Counted from the stretch's first letter, positions 51,713-62,159 are shown. The stretch is DNA of 64,000 nucleotides from an uncultured Porphyromonadaceae bacterium (GCA_937901905.1 CALDIF010000025.1:38464-102463), one strand, 5' to 3'. Notes: generated by a model not told the origin, from the sequence alone. A program made the numbers and translations.

Positions 51713-52474
51713 ATGAGTTCAGACAGTCTAGTTATAATCCCGACCTACAACGAGCGGGAGAACGTGAAACAAATCATCACCGCTGTTATTGACATTGAGG
51801 AGCACCGGTTCGACGTGCTCATCATTGATGACGCGTCGCCCGACGGCACAGCGACAATCGTGGAACAGATGATGACCGAGCCACGCCATGCCTCTCGCGT
51901 ACACTTGCTCAAACGAGCCGGCAAGTTGGGACTCGGAACGGCTTACATTGCCGGTTTCCGTTGGGCGTTGGAGCACGGCTACGACTATGTCATCGAGATG
52001 GACGCCGACTTCTCGCACCCTCCGCGCAAGTTGGTCGATTTGCAGCGGGCATGTGCCGAAGGCGGTGCCGATGTCGCTGTGGGCTCGCGCTATCTGACCG
52101 GTGTCAACGTCGTCAATTGGCCCATGGGCAGGGTACTGATGTCATACTATGCGTCGGCCTACGTGCGCCTGATAACCGGCATGAAAGTGCGCGACACGAC
52201 GGCAGGCTTCGTGTGTTACAGGCGCGAAGTGCTTGAGGCGATAGACCTTGATCGCGTGGAATTCAAGGGGTACGCGTTCCAAATCGAAATGAAATTCACG
52301 GCTCATCGCATGGGATTCGTGATCAAGGAAGTGCCCATCGTGTTTGTCAATCGCGTGTCGGGCACCAGCAAGATGAGTGGCGGCATCTTCAGCGAGGCAC
52401 TCTTCGGTGTAATGAAATTGCGGTTGCAAGCAATGTTCGGTGCATCGAAGTTCAAACGCAAACCCACACTGTAA
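51713..52474 (+). CDS. Glycosyltransferase family 2, polyprenol-phosphate mannosyltransferase-like
   Basis: GT2 enzyme of 253 residues, similar to dolichol/polyprenol-phosphate mannose synthases, which transfer mannose from GDP-mannose to a lipid carrier. Features are IIPTYNEREN (residues 8-17), the IIDDASPDGTA nucleotide-binding site, EMDADFSHPP (DxD), and RVSGTSKMSGGIFSEA. There is no C-terminal membrane domain, so it is the soluble, membrane-associated type. Confidence 0.88.
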   Translation: MSSDSLVIIPTYNERENVKQIITAVIDIEEHRFDVLIIDDASPDGTATIVEQMMTEPRHASRVHLLKRAGKLGLGTAYIAGFRWALEHGYDYVIEMDADFSHPPRKLVDLQRACAEGGADVAVGSRYLTGVNVVNWPMGRVLMSYYASAYVRLITGMKVRDTTAGFVCYRREVLEAIDLDRVEFKGYAFQIEMKFTAHRMGFVIKEVPIVFVNRVSGTSKMSGGIFSEALFGVMKLRLQAMFGASKFKRKPTL

Positions 52475-52513
52475 TAACCCACAAAATACCTCGCACGCGG
52501 TGCGACTACAACT

Positions 52514-55372
52514 ATGGCTATCTCGAGGTTGAAACGTGAAAACATCTACCGTGTTGACCCCAATGTGGGTCTCGACAATGCGACCGTGCAACGGAGTCGC
52601 TTGGAGCATGGTCACAACGTACTCACGCCGCCAAAGCGCACTCCGCTGTGGCGACAGTTCCTCGGGAAGTTTGACGACCCGCTCATCAAAATCTTGCTCG
52701 TCGCCCTGTTGATGTCAATGGGACTCGCGTTGTATGAATACTTCTACATCAAACCCGGCATTGAGACGCTGTTTGAACCGATAGGAATTTTTGTCGCTAT
52801 CGTGCTTGCGACCTTAGTAGGCTTCATTGTCGAGGTGAACGCCGCGCGCAAGTTCGATATACTCAACCGCACCAACGATGACATTGCCGTTAAAGTGCGA
52901 CGCGAGGGGCACGTCACTCAGGTGCCTCGGCGCGATGTCGTCGTGGGCGACATCGTGCTGCTTGACACCGGCGAGAAAGTGCCTGCCGACGGCGTTCTCG
53001 TGACAAGTTATAACCTCACCGTCAATGAAAGTTCGCTAACCGGCGAGCCCGAAACGTGGAAAAGTCACGACGAGGAAGAGGAAGACCATGTGTGCGCCTA
53101 CCCTCGCAACCTGTTGTTGCGTGGCAGCAACGTTATTGAGGGGTCATGCGAGATGCTTGTAATCCGCGTGGGCGACACCACCGAGTACGGCAAGGTGTTC
53201 CGCACCGCCCAAGAGCAGACCGGCACCAAGACTCCGTTGCAGGTGCAATTGGAACAATTGGGAACCGTTATTGCCCGACTGAGTTACGTCATTGCCGCGC
53301 TCATCGTCGTCGGTCGCACGGTGACTTACTTTGTGCGTGGCGGAGCAGACGAGTTTGACTACACCGACTTCGACTACTTCATCAAGACAGTCATGCTTGC
53401 CGTGACCCTTGTAGTGGTGAGTGTACCCGAAGGCTTGCCCATGAGCATCACCTTGTCACTGGCATTGAGCATGCGCAAGTTGTTACATCACAACAACCTC
53501 GTGCGCCGCTTGCACGCCTGCGAGACAATGGGTGCCGTGACCGTGATTTGTACCGACAAGACGGGCACTCTCACCCAAAACCAGATGCAGGTCGCACACT
53601 ACAACTTCTACAACTTGCCCGACCATGGCGATAATGCGGTTAACGTTCCCTCTCCGGCACAACGTCAGTCACGACGGCTATCGCTTGACAATCATGCCCA
53701 CGAGGTCGTGGCGATGAGCCTTGCTTGCAACAGCACGGCACACCTCGACACTACCGTTCCGGGGCGACTGCGTGCAATCGGCAACCCCACCGAGGGCGCG
53801 CTGTTGTTGTGGCTCAAAGCGAACGGCTTGAATTACGAGGACGTGCGCGCCCGCTACGACGTGCTGTCGCAGTTGCCGTTCTCCACCGAACGCAAGTTCA
53901 TGGCGACAGTGGTGCGCCGGCACGGTGACAAGACGGGAAAACGCCTGTTACTCGTTAAAGGAGCCTACGAGGTAATAAGTCGATATTGTAACCGTGTCGC
54001 CAATCGAGCCGCCACTTTCGAGCAAGTGCAAGACAGTCTCGTTCACTACCAACTCAAGGCAATGCGAACCCTCGCGTTTGCCGTAATGGAACTCGGTGAG
54101 GGTGAACGCAATCCTATCAATATCAAGAAAGATCGCCTCGAGTGTCCCGACAAGATGGAACTGCTGGGCATCGTTGCCATCAGCGACCCCGTGCGCGACG
54201 ATGTGGCTGCCGCTGTTGCCGATTGTCACCGCGCCGGCATCAAGGTAAAGATTGTCACCGGCGACAACGCCCTGACCGCCCGCGAGATAGGTCGCCAAGT
54301 GGGCATATACATCAACGAGCGCAACGCCGAGAATGAAGTGATTACCGGCCCTCAATTTGCAGCCCTACCGCCATCAATCGTGGCCTCTCGCGCTGCCCAA
54401 ATCAAGATAATGTCGCGCGCACGACCGCAGGATAAGGCACGGTTGGTACAAGTGCTGCAACAGCAGCAACAAGAAGTGGTCGCTGTCACCGGCGACGGCA
54501 CTAACGATGCACCCGCGCTCAATGCCGCTCAAGTGGGTTTGTCAATGGGCGACGGCACCAGTGTCGCCAAGGAGGCGAGCGACATCACTATACTTGACAA
54601 CTCATTCGCAAGTATCAACAAGGCCGTGTTGTGGGGACGATCGCTCTACCGCAACATACAACGTTTCATCTTGTTCCAACTCACCGTGAACGTGTGTGCA
54701 TGCCTTGTTGTCGCTATCGGCTCATTCTTCAGCATACAACCGGTGCTCACCGTCACGCAGATGCTTTGGGTAAATCTTATCATGGACACGCTCGCGGCGC
54801 TTGCCCTTGCATCACTGCCCCCCAACAGCGTTGTCATGCGTGAAAAACCACGTGGATTGAGTCAAAATATAATCACGCGAGAGATGAAGTGGTTTATAGG
54901 CGTGTCGGGCTTGTTATTCACCGCCGTTATGCTCGGATTATATTGGTACTTACACACAGTCGACATCACCCAAATACATGGTGTGAGTGACATTCTCACT
55001 GCCGGTCACGGCGATTTCAATAGTATCTCAAGTGTTGAAATTTCGGTGTTTTTCACCACATTTGTCATGTTGCAATTTTGGAATTTGTTCAATGCACGCA
55101 TGTACGGCACCGGACATCACATGTGGTGGCACAACAACCGACACAGCAAGTTTTTCTTCGCCGTGGCAGCCATTATATTAATCGGACAAATATTGATAGT
55201 ACAACGCTTCGGGTGGCTCTTCGACTGCGAACCGCTCGACACGGGCACGTTAGTCATGATTATCGTCGGCACTGCACCCGTCATGTTGATTGGCATGATA
55301 TACCATAAGTTAAAGCGCAACTCACTGCATGTTGACACGACCGACGTTGAGAGCCGCATTGTCAAGCAATAA
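52514..55372 (+). CDS. Calcium-transporting P-type ATPase (PMCA-like, P2B)
   Basis: 952-residue P-type pump, likely exporting Ca2+. The membrane part has TM4 with VVSVPEGLPMSITLSLAL (the PEGLP motif of Ca2+ pumps). The actuator motif is LTGEPETW, the phosphorylated Asp348 sits in CTDKTGTLTQNQM, and the hinge TGDGTNDAPALNAAQVG has Asp661. The C-terminal transmembrane bundle covers about residues 710-940. No long calmodulin-binding tail is present. It begins 39 nt after the GT2 gene. Confidence 0.92.
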   Translation: MAISRLKRENIYRVDPNVGLDNATVQRSRLEHGHNVLTPPKRTPLWRQFLGKFDDPLIKILLVALLMSMGLALYEYFYIKPGIETLFEPIGIFVAIVLATLVGFIVEVNAARKFDILNRTNDDIAVKVRREGHVTQVPRRDVVVGDIVLLDTGEKVPADGVLVTSYNLTVNESSLTGEPETWKSHDEEEEDHVCAYPRNLLLRGSNVIEGSCEMLVIRVGDTTEYGKVFRTAQEQTGTKTPLQVQLEQLGTVIARLSYVIAALIVVGRTVTYFVRGGADEFDYTDFDYFIKTVMLAVTLVVVSVPEGLPMSITLSLALSMRKLLHHNNLVRRLHACETMGAVTVICTDKTGTLTQNQMQVAHYNFYNLPDHGDNAVNVPSPAQRQSRRLSLDNHAHEVVAMSLACNSTAHLDTTVPGRLRAIGNPTEGALLLWLKANGLNYEDVRARYDVLSQLPFSTERKFMATVVRRHGDKTGKRLLLVKGAYEVISRYCNRVANRAATFEQVQDSLVHYQLKAMRTLAFAVMELGEGERNPINIKKDRLECPDKMELLGIVAISDPVRDDVAAAVADCHRAGIKVKIVTGDNALTAREIGRQVGIYINERNAENEVITGPQFAALPPSIVASRAAQIKIMSRARPQDKARLVQVLQQQQQEVVAVTGDGTNDAPALNAAQVGLSMGDGTSVAKEASDITILDNSFASINKAVLWGRSLYRNIQRFILFQLTVNVCACLVVAIGSFFSIQPVLTVTQMLWVNLIMDTLAALALASLPPNSVVMREKPRGLSQNIITREMKWFIGVSGLLFTAVMLGLYWYLHTVDITQIHGVSDILTAGHGDFNSISSVEISVFFTTFVMLQFWNLFNARMYGTGHHMWWHNNRHSKFFFAVAAIILIGQILIVQRFGWLFDCEPLDTGTLVMIIVGTAPVMLIGMIYHKLKRNSLHVDTTDVESRIVKQ

Positions 55373-55473
55373 TCCCCTCTTTCGTTACCCGTTAAACTTT
55401 AAACGTTACCCACGCCGCAGGCGTTACCCGTTACTCCCCTATCGGTTGAGGGCATGGGGCGACAGTCGTCTTG

Positions 55474-56922
55474 TCAAAAGCCGGCATATAGGAATGGATG
55501 GACATCGCTCCCACTCACCTGCAACACGAGTTGAACCACAACCAGCAACACCACGAGACGCAACCACCATGACGTGTTCACAAACATGTGTCGCGCCCTG
55601 TCCGAATAAGTCATGGGAATAAAATGGCTGACCATAGCAATGGTCATCAGCAGGCACAACAACGGACGGCGACTGATTAATACAGGGATATAGGCGACAT
55701 CAAAACGTGATACCGTTCCCGAGATGATGCTCCATGCCGTCGCGGTGTCGGGCGTGGCAAAAAACACCCACAACAGCGTGACGACCACGAATGTCGCAAA
55801 TCCCGAGGCGATAGTGACAATGCGCGTGTTTTCCACCGCTTTCAAGCGAGGCAACAACAGTTTGTGCACACACAAGGCAACGCCGTGTCCCGCTCCCCAC
55901 ACAATGAAATTCCAGTTGGCTCCATGCCAAATACCACCCACAAGCATCGTGGCCAACAAGTTGAGATGTTGACGCAAACGTCCCTTGCGGTTACCGCCAA
56001 GCGTGATGTAGACGTAGTCGCGCAACCACAAGGACAACGAGATGTGCCACCGTCGCCAAAACTCGGTGACATTCAACGAGCGATACGGGAGATTAAAGTT
56101 CACCCCGAGGTCAAACCCCATTATACGCCCCATACCGATTGCCATGTCGCTGTAACCGGCAAAATCCATATAAATTTGTATGGAGAAACCGAGCACCGCT
56201 ACCAACAGTTCGAAACCGCTGTACCCCGAGGGCGAGCCGTAAACGATGTTTACATATTGGGCTATATAATCGGCGAACACACATTTTTTCACCACACCGA
56301 GCAGGAATTGCCACAGTCCGTCCCACACTTGAGAGGCTGTCGCCGGACGGTAATCGTACAACTGTGGCATGAAATCAACAGCACGTACAATGGGACCTGC
56401 AACCATACACGGAAAAAACGTGAGATAAAAGGCATAGTCAAGCAGACTGTTTACCGGTTTCATCTTACCGCGATACACATCAACCACGTAACTGATGGAA
56501 CGGAAAGTGTAAAACGATATTCCCACCGGTAAAATGATGTCGAGCGGAGCAAAGTTGCCACCCACGATATCGTGCCATGTCGCAAGCGCAAAATTGGCAT
56601 ATTTGAAGTAAGCCAACAATCCCACCGAACACGCTACCGAGGCTCCGAGCATCACACGTCGCCGACCGACATCGGTCGAAGTAGCGATGGCATGTGCCGC
56701 AGTCCAGTCCATGGCAGCAGTGAGTAACATGAGCATGGCGAGCACGCCACTGCCCTTGATGGCACAATAAAGCGAGAAAACCGACACGAACACCGTCATT
56801 GCTCGCCGGCGCGATTGCAACACCGCCAACATGGGGAGGAACACAAGCATCAGTCCCCAAAACAAGCCCGATGACATCATCAACGGGACTCCCGGAGTGG
56901 GCATTAAAAAGTCAAAATTCAT
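55474..56922 (-). CDS. MBOAT-family O-acyltransferase (AlgI-like)
   Basis: Multi-pass membrane enzyme moving an acetyl group across the membrane onto a surface polymer. The protein has 482 residues and about ten transmembrane segments. Family motifs are FTFRSISYVVDVYRGK-like near the middle, YRSLNVTEFWRRWHISLSLW, and the catalytic-His region VGGIWHGANWNFIVWGAGHG. It follows the SGNH hydrolase gene by 2 nt, which is the classic pairing for O-acetylation of alginate, peptidoglycan or other glycans; the acceptor is unknown here. Confidence 0.92.
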   Translation of the reverse strand: MNFDFLMPTPGVPLMMSSGLFWGLMLVFLPMLAVLQSRRRAMTVFVSVFSLYCAIKGSGVLAMLMLLTAAMDWTAAHAIATSTDVGRRRVMLGASVACSVGLLAYFKYANFALATWHDIVGGNFAPLDIILPVGISFYTFRSISYVVDVYRGKMKPVNSLLDYAFYLTFFPCMVAGPIVRAVDFMPQLYDYRPATASQVWDGLWQFLLGVVKKCVFADYIAQYVNIVYGSPSGYSGFELLVAVLGFSIQIYMDFAGYSDMAIGMGRIMGFDLGVNFNLPYRSLNVTEFWRRWHISLSLWLRDYVYITLGGNRKGRLRQHLNLLATMLVGGIWHGANWNFIVWGAGHGVALCVHKLLLPRLKAVENTRIVTIASGFATFVVVTLLWVFFATPDTATAWSIISGTVSRFDVAYIPVLISRRPLLCLLMTIAMVSHFIPMTYSDRARHMFVNTSWWLRLVVLLVVVQLVLQVSGSDVHPFLYAGF

Positions 56923-56924
56923 GG

Positions 56925-57761
56925 TTACTTTTGGTTGGGTTGCAGCACTACCGTACCTGTTGACTTGCCGTACTTTTCAATGGGTTTGTCAAGGCGAATG
57001 GGATAGTAACTGGTGTTGACAATCCAGTCACACACACGGTCACACCACAATGCTGCCGAAGCCTTGGTGGGGTGAGCACCGTCTTTGGCACGCTGGAAAG
57101 TATCGTTTTTACTCAAGTAAAACGAGCCCTTACGACACGTGCTCTCGAGCATCTCGTTGATGCCGGTATCGTCTTTCCAGTTGGGGGGACCGATCCAAAT
57201 GTAAGGCAAAGAGCCTATCTGACTCAATATTTCGTCAAGATAACGTTGTCGCTTGGACTTGATATCACGAACGAACAATTCATTGGAGCCGAGGCACACG
57301 AGCACATAATCGGGGTTATACTGCTTGATAAATTGTGCCAAGCGCGTGCTGCGTCCCCACACCTCGGTGGTACTGCTATACCACCTCACACCGTACAGTT
57401 TATGACCGTTGTGCGCGGCGTACGCCGCCATGCGCGGTTGCAGCCCGTCAAGCATCGAGTCGCCTATAAACAAAATCGTCTTTGCCGTCGTGTCCATCGG
57501 TTGTCGCACATTGGCGATGGGGGCTGTTTCCACATCGTTGCCGTCCGGCTTGTCGGCAGTCGCCATCGCGGCTGTGTCGGCTGTGACACCACCCGAGCCG
57601 AACAACTCATCGGCTATGGTAGGCACCGTCAATTCGGCTCCGTCCCACAGGGGGATATTCTCCCTACGGAGGGACACAACAAACATTATGGAAAATGCCA
57701 GCAGCAACATTGCCGACAACGAGATAAGCGGTTTAAGTTTCATCGGTCTATCAGTTGACAA
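56925..57761 (-). CDS. SGNH/GDSL hydrolase, partner of the MBOAT enzyme
   Basis: 278-residue exported SGNH-fold protein anchored by an N-terminal helix (about 8-28, PLISLSAMLLLAFSIMFVV). Catalytic Ser is in ILFIGDSMLDGL, block III in CLGSNELFV, and Asp/His in KDGAHPTKASA. Such proteins act as O-acetyltransferases or acetylesterases with MBOAT partners (AlgX/AlgJ or PatB type). It is transcribed first in the pair. Confidence 0.88.
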   Translation of the reverse strand: MSTDRPMKLKPLISLSAMLLLAFSIMFVVSLRRENIPLWDGAELTVPTIADELFGSGGVTADTAAMATADKPDGNDVETAPIANVRQPMDTTAKTILFIGDSMLDGLQPRMAAYAAHNGHKLYGVRWYSSTTEVWGRSTRLAQFIKQYNPDYVLVCLGSNELFVRDIKSKRQRYLDEILSQIGSLPYIWIGPPNWKDDTGINEMLESTCRKGSFYLSKNDTFQRAKDGAHPTKASAALWCDRVCDWIVNTSYYPIRLDKPIEKYGKSTGTVVLQPNQK

Positions 57762-57798
57762 TTAAACTAATCAATCGGCGAGAGTATCACACACCGCA

Positions 57799-60700
57799 TC
57801 ACACACCGGCGGTACCGGCGTCCTCAATGGGTTTGAGTAAACGGTCAACGGCGACATCAACGGTGTCACGCCCGGGTTTCACATCAACACCGGCTTGGCG
57901 TGACTTGACATTACGCCCCTCGGCATAATGATGTGCCACGTCTTGCGGCGCTCTCTCAACGCGTGTCACCACCGGCTTCACTGTCGTGCACAAACACTCG
58001 CCGCCACCGGTCATCGAACCTTGTTGCAGGTCGGCAGCAGCGACAGTACGGTAATAACACTTGTGGGCATAGTCAAGAATGAGTATCAATTGGTCGTCCG
58101 GGCGCATAGGCACGGCGGCTACAAGCCGATGATCGGCGAGATAGTTGTAATCACCACGGTCGCTCTTGTCGATAATATCGCTCATCGGCACCTTGACCAC
58201 CTCGGTATCATCATACACAAGCGCGAGCCAACCGCTCACCTCGTCTTCATGAATAACCAGTGCGAGGTCAATCATCTCGGGCTCGCTCGCATCATAGTAG
58301 AAATCATCACGCGTGACACGATATTTACCGCCCTTAATCAGGTACAGATAAGCGACAACATCGTCAACGTAGGTCTCGTCGTAAGCGTGCAACGCATTGG
58401 CACGCAGTGTTGCTGTCATCACCGTGGGCGAATAGACCGGAACAACGTTTTCCTGTTGCTGCGATTTGGCTGCAACGTCTTCATGCTCGGGCGTGACAAC
58501 CGGTTGCTCATCACCGGCAACGACTTCGGGCATTGAGGTTGCAGCGGCGAAGATGCGATGTCGCTCACGCACAAATGCTTCAATATCTTTCTCTTTGATG
58601 ATAGTGGTTGACGTGTCTTGACGCTCCCATGCCACACCGTCGAGCAGAGCGAGGTCGGGCGACGGGCTGATGTTAATAATGTAAACGGGGCGGTCGCCAC
58701 TCTCGGTGTCCCAGTCACAAGTGATGAGCCTGCCGAGCGTCTGCCCGAGGTGTTCGTGTATGGCATTGCGCACATGCAGCCCGAACTTGTCCTTCGGCTC
58801 GCCCGACTCGTGGCGGCTCAAGTAGGCGAGATCGTCCACCACACCGGCGGCGTAACCGAGGTCGTTCACACCGATATATATTTTGCCGCCCTTGGCATTG
58901 AGCATGCCGGTGATGCGCTCGAGAATGTGGTGCATCTGGTTGACGGGGTCGGGAGTGATGTGCGAGCCCGAACGACGTGCCGGATAAATTATGCTCATCT
59001 TGAACTCGGTGTACAGGTTTTCGTTACCGTAGTACTTGCCCGCACGCTCGGTGGTAGTACTCACGTTAAGCAGTGCCCTGACACCGGTGACGATGTCCTC
59101 GTCGCGGGTTTTCACGCCTGCCTCGTGAAGCATATTGTAAGCCAATGCGAGACGGGCAAGACGACAGGTATCATCGGTGTTACCGTTGTCAATATAGTCG
59201 CGCAACGTGTTGTTGCGCTCATCGTTACCCATGCTGTCGGCAATGAACAGTTTCTCATAGAGCAACAACGTGGCTTGGCGTGTCATCTTGCCCTTACCGA
59301 TTGAGATGAGACGTTCACTGTCTACAGCGTTATTACGGTCGTAGTCGAACATCAATCGGATTAGTTGCTTGTGCGCCTCGCAGTCGGCGGCAAGTTGCTC
59401 GTCGCCAGCCATGAGTGCCATCAGCCGCGCGAAAGCGACAAGGTCAAAGGTCTTGAGGTAGTCATCTTGCAACTCGGCATAGCGCAATACAATTCGAGCG
59501 AGCGCAATCATGCGGTCGGCAGGCAACTCGTCATCTATCGCGAGCATCGGGTCGAAGTCATCATCATCACTCGCGGCGACACTGCCAATCGCCACCGCTT
59601 GCATGAGGTTGTGGAAGGTTACAGCCGGGCTGAACATCTCGGTATCGGTGGCAAGTTCGATAATTTCCCCATAGATATTAAGACCGTTCTCGGCGCGCGT
59701 CACGCGCGCTCTGACATAGGTAGACGGTTTGAGCGTGCTGAATTCATCGGTTTTGGGCAGCCACAAGGTGTAACCCTCGCGAGTGATAGCACTGTAGTTA
59801 TTGCCCCTGTTATTGGTAATGGCGGCAATGTGACGCGCAGTAATATCGGCAAGCACCTGTTGCTTGACGAAAGGCTCGATAACACTGTTTTTCATCTCAA
59901 AACGCATCTTGCCATCGTCACTGTAACCGACGGTGCGCACCTTGAACACGAGTTGCTCGTGCGATTCATCATCGAGGAAGTCATCATAACCGGGACGTAT
60001 CTCGTAGGCAACAATGTCCTCGTAGTTGAGCCAGCCCTCGCCCTCATACTTCACCCGACTGTCATCGCTGTTTATAATGGCACACAACAAACGTTGATCG
60101 GCACTATCAACGCTCTCGACGGTGACGGTCACCTCATCGCCTATGCCGGGACGTATGGGTGTGTGAGCACTCTTGTGTGCCATGGCGCGGTCGAGCATCA
60201 ACAGGCGTTCGATGTCACTCCACTTGCTATAACGCGCGCCTATCGCGTTCGAACGCAACTCACGCGTCGAAACCTTTTCGGGCATGGCTATCTGCAAGCC
60301 CTGCACTGCAAGCGTCGACTCGTCAAAAATATCATTGCACATACTCACGGGAACCTGTGGCATCAAGGTGATTGTGCGCCCCTCGATGATGGCACGCGCC
60401 CGAGCGCCCGTGAAGGTGCGTATCGAGTAACGCGTGTCGCCACCGATCGTGCCGACACACTTGGTGAGCAAGGTCGTGACATGTGCCGTGTCTTTCCACT
60501 CGAACTCAACGGGTCGCCCGGCAGTGCCGCCCATCACGGCATCAAACGCTTTCCTCAACAGGCGTTCCGAGCCATATGCCCCGGGTAACGTGAGGTAACG
60601 ATATAACCGCGACCTATTGGCATCAAGGTCAACACTGTCTTTGGCAGGGTCGGCAATGAGTGATTGAATGGCAATCGACTCTATCATCTGTGACACCTTG

Positions 60701-61857
60701 GCATTGTCAACAGCGTTGCCTATCACGCTCAAGTTGTCCAACGACGAGCAATTTTGGCGAATGTATATCTCAAGTTGACTGACGAACGCGCTCCTGAACG
60801 GTTCTTCCATGACACGCCGCTCGCCCCACCCTCTCGTCACTTCGAAGATGTGAGCCATGTTGACATTGATTAATTCGGGACGCAACATGAAAATGTTCAT
60901 CAGTATACTCAACCCGTCATGCGGACGATAGATGTATCCGGCAAGTTTGAGTTTGGCGAGCAAATCACGTATGAATTTTTCATGTTGACTGTCGGCAACA
61001 AGTTTCACTGCCGTGAGGCGATAATCGGTCTGCCTGATAATATCGGACAGCCGTTCTCGTCCGCAACGCGATGTGTCGCTCGGGAAGCCGGCGAGATAAT
61101 CACAGCCCTCAAGCATATACATACACGCGCCCGACAAGGCTCGCAGGACGTGTTGCACGACTTTCACCCTACTTGATGACAACTTACCGCGCTTACAGTA
61201 CTTCACCAACCAATCATTCAACTGAGCACTCATATGCTCGAGCGCATCAACGGGCCACAAGGGCACACCCGTCTCACGGTCGTTGCGTGCACGCTCGATA
61301 ATCTCGCGATCAATCAGATTGTAACAATAGCGATCAATGGCATTGTCGGTGTCCAACGTGTGGTTTAACAAGTCTTCGACGGTAATCGCGCATGTTTTGT
61401 CACTGCCTTCATCAATGAGTGTGAGTGTAACCGTTGTCTTTGCACTGCGACGCACCCTGCATTTAATTTGCTGACCTTTGTGTAGCCGCCGTGTACCGAA
61501 TTCGGTTAAATTCAGCAGCAATCCATGCTCGTCCTTGACCTTATAAAAACCCGACTGATCGGCAACGGTGTGGTCTTCACTCACGACAAAGTCAAACGTT
61601 CCACCTTTCTCGTAAAAATCAAGTATTATTTTGCGGACATTTTGCCTGATATATGGCCTGCCGTCCTTACCGATATTGCCCACAAAACACTCAATGGTGT
61701 CGGGAATGGGACGCCCGATTTGAAACTTGATTTTGTTTATACTGTAGTTTTTTCCGTCATCTGCCCTAACGACATAGACTGTTTTCTCCGGTGAATTCTC
61801 ATCGGGTACGAGTGGGAAGAACTTGATCCGCCCATCGTTAATAGCGGCATTACCCAT
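57799..61857 (-). CDS. Large protein with Schlafen-like AlbA_2 domain
   Basis: 1352-residue soluble protein transcribed alone. The recognisable part is an AlbA_2/Schlafen domain at about 945-1080: LYTEFKMSIIYP with Glu951, GGKIYIGVNDLGY, and VYIINISPSPD. The rest is unfamiliar. Several short beta-rich stretches in the N-terminal 900 residues (GQQIKCRVRRSAKTTVTLTL, GDEVTVTVESVDSADQRLL, YVRARVTRAENGLNIYGEI) look like OB/S1-type RNA-binding folds (inference). AlbA_2 domains occur in transcription regulators and in tRNA-targeting Schlafen nucleases. A stress or defence role acting on RNA is possible but not shown. A promoter sits 57 nt upstream. Confidence 0.7.
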   Translation of the reverse strand: MGNAAINDGRIKFFPLVPDENSPEKTVYVVRADDGKNYSINKIKFQIGRPIPDTIECFVGNIGKDGRPYIRQNVRKIILDFYEKGGTFDFVVSEDHTVADQSGFYKVKDEHGLLLNLTEFGTRRLHKGQQIKCRVRRSAKTTVTLTLIDEGSDKTCAITVEDLLNHTLDTDNAIDRYCYNLIDREIIERARNDRETGVPLWPVDALEHMSAQLNDWLVKYCKRGKLSSSRVKVVQHVLRALSGACMYMLEGCDYLAGFPSDTSRCGRERLSDIIRQTDYRLTAVKLVADSQHEKFIRDLLAKLKLAGYIYRPHDGLSILMNIFMLRPELINVNMAHIFEVTRGWGERRVMEEPFRSAFVSQLEIYIRQNCSSLDNLSVIGNAVDNAKVSQMIESIAIQSLIADPAKDSVDLDANRSRLYRYLTLPGAYGSERLLRKAFDAVMGGTAGRPVEFEWKDTAHVTTLLTKCVGTIGGDTRYSIRTFTGARARAIIEGRTITLMPQVPVSMCNDIFDESTLAVQGLQIAMPEKVSTRELRSNAIGARYSKWSDIERLLMLDRAMAHKSAHTPIRPGIGDEVTVTVESVDSADQRLLCAIINSDDSRVKYEGEGWLNYEDIVAYEIRPGYDDFLDDESHEQLVFKVRTVGYSDDGKMRFEMKNSVIEPFVKQQVLADITARHIAAITNNRGNNYSAITREGYTLWLPKTDEFSTLKPSTYVRARVTRAENGLNIYGEIIELATDTEMFSPAVTFHNLMQAVAIGSVAASDDDDFDPMLAIDDELPADRMIALARIVLRYAELQDDYLKTFDLVAFARLMALMAGDEQLAADCEAHKQLIRLMFDYDRNNAVDSERLISIGKGKMTRQATLLLYEKLFIADSMGNDERNNTLRDYIDNGNTDDTCRLARLALAYNMLHEAGVKTRDEDIVTGVRALLNVSTTTERAGKYYGNENLYTEFKMSIIYPARRSGSHITPDPVNQMHHILERITGMLNAKGGKIYIGVNDLGYAAGVVDDLAYLSRHESGEPKDKFGLHVRNAIHEHLGQTLGRLITCDWDTESGDRPVYIINISPSPDLALLDGVAWERQDTSTTIIKEKDIEAFVRERHRIFAAATSMPEVVAGDEQPVVTPEHEDVAAKSQQQENVVPVYSPTVMTATLRANALHAYDETYVDDVVAYLYLIKGGKYRVTRDDFYYDASEPEMIDLALVIHEDEVSGWLALVYDDTEVVKVPMSDIIDKSDRGDYNYLADHRLVAAVPMRPDDQLILILDYAHKCYYRTVAAADLQQGSMTGGGECLCTTVKPVVTRVERAPQDVAHHYAEGRNVKSRQAGVDVKPGRDTVDVAVDRLLKPIEDAGTAGV

Positions 61858-61913
61858 GTAATTGATTTTTTATGATTTATTAAAGGAAACACTCTCGGCA
61901 ATTATGCCACTTG

Positions 61914-61943
61914 CAAAGATACAAAAAATATATTGCTTGCCAA
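61914..61943 (-). promoter_or_regulatory. Promoter of the Schlafen-domain gene
   Basis: Minus strand: TTG (61943-61941), 19 nt, TATCTTTG (61921-61914), 57 nt before the start codon. Confidence 0.7.
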
Positions 61944-62042
61944 TCGACTTGAGTTACACTTGCTCGCACTTAAGGGATAACAGTAATGGCATCTACCCCC
62001 ATTTTAACTATTGAAGGTCGTTTCTCACCCACCATGTACATT

Positions 62043-62076
62043 AAAAAAAGGCTACCCACCATGTGATGAATAGCCT
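62043..62076 (-). terminator. Terminator of tRNA-Ala
   Basis: On the minus strand AGGCTA (62076-62071) pairs with TAGCCT (62054-62049), followed by a run of T. It lies 10 nt past the tRNA 3' end. Confidence 0.8.
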
Positions 62077-62086
62077 GGTAACCCCG

Positions 62087-62159
62087 TGGAGCATAGCGGA
62101 CTCGAACCGCTTACCTCAACACTGCCAGTGTTGCGCTCTACCAGATGAGCTAATGCCCC
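62087..62159 (-). tRNA. tRNA-Ala (anticodon GGC)
   Basis: Full cloverleaf of 73 nt on the minus strand. The acceptor GGGGCAT pairs with ATGCTCC (one G-T wobble). The anticodon stem CAACA/TGTTG encloses loop CTGGCAG with anticodon GGC. The T arm contains GGTTCGAGTCC. The discriminator is A and CCA is not encoded. Confidence 0.93.

Noticed and set aside
59365..60588. 407-codon plus-strand frame opposite the Schlafen-domain gene
   Set aside because: Antisense shadow; the minus-strand protein has a recognisable domain and promoter.
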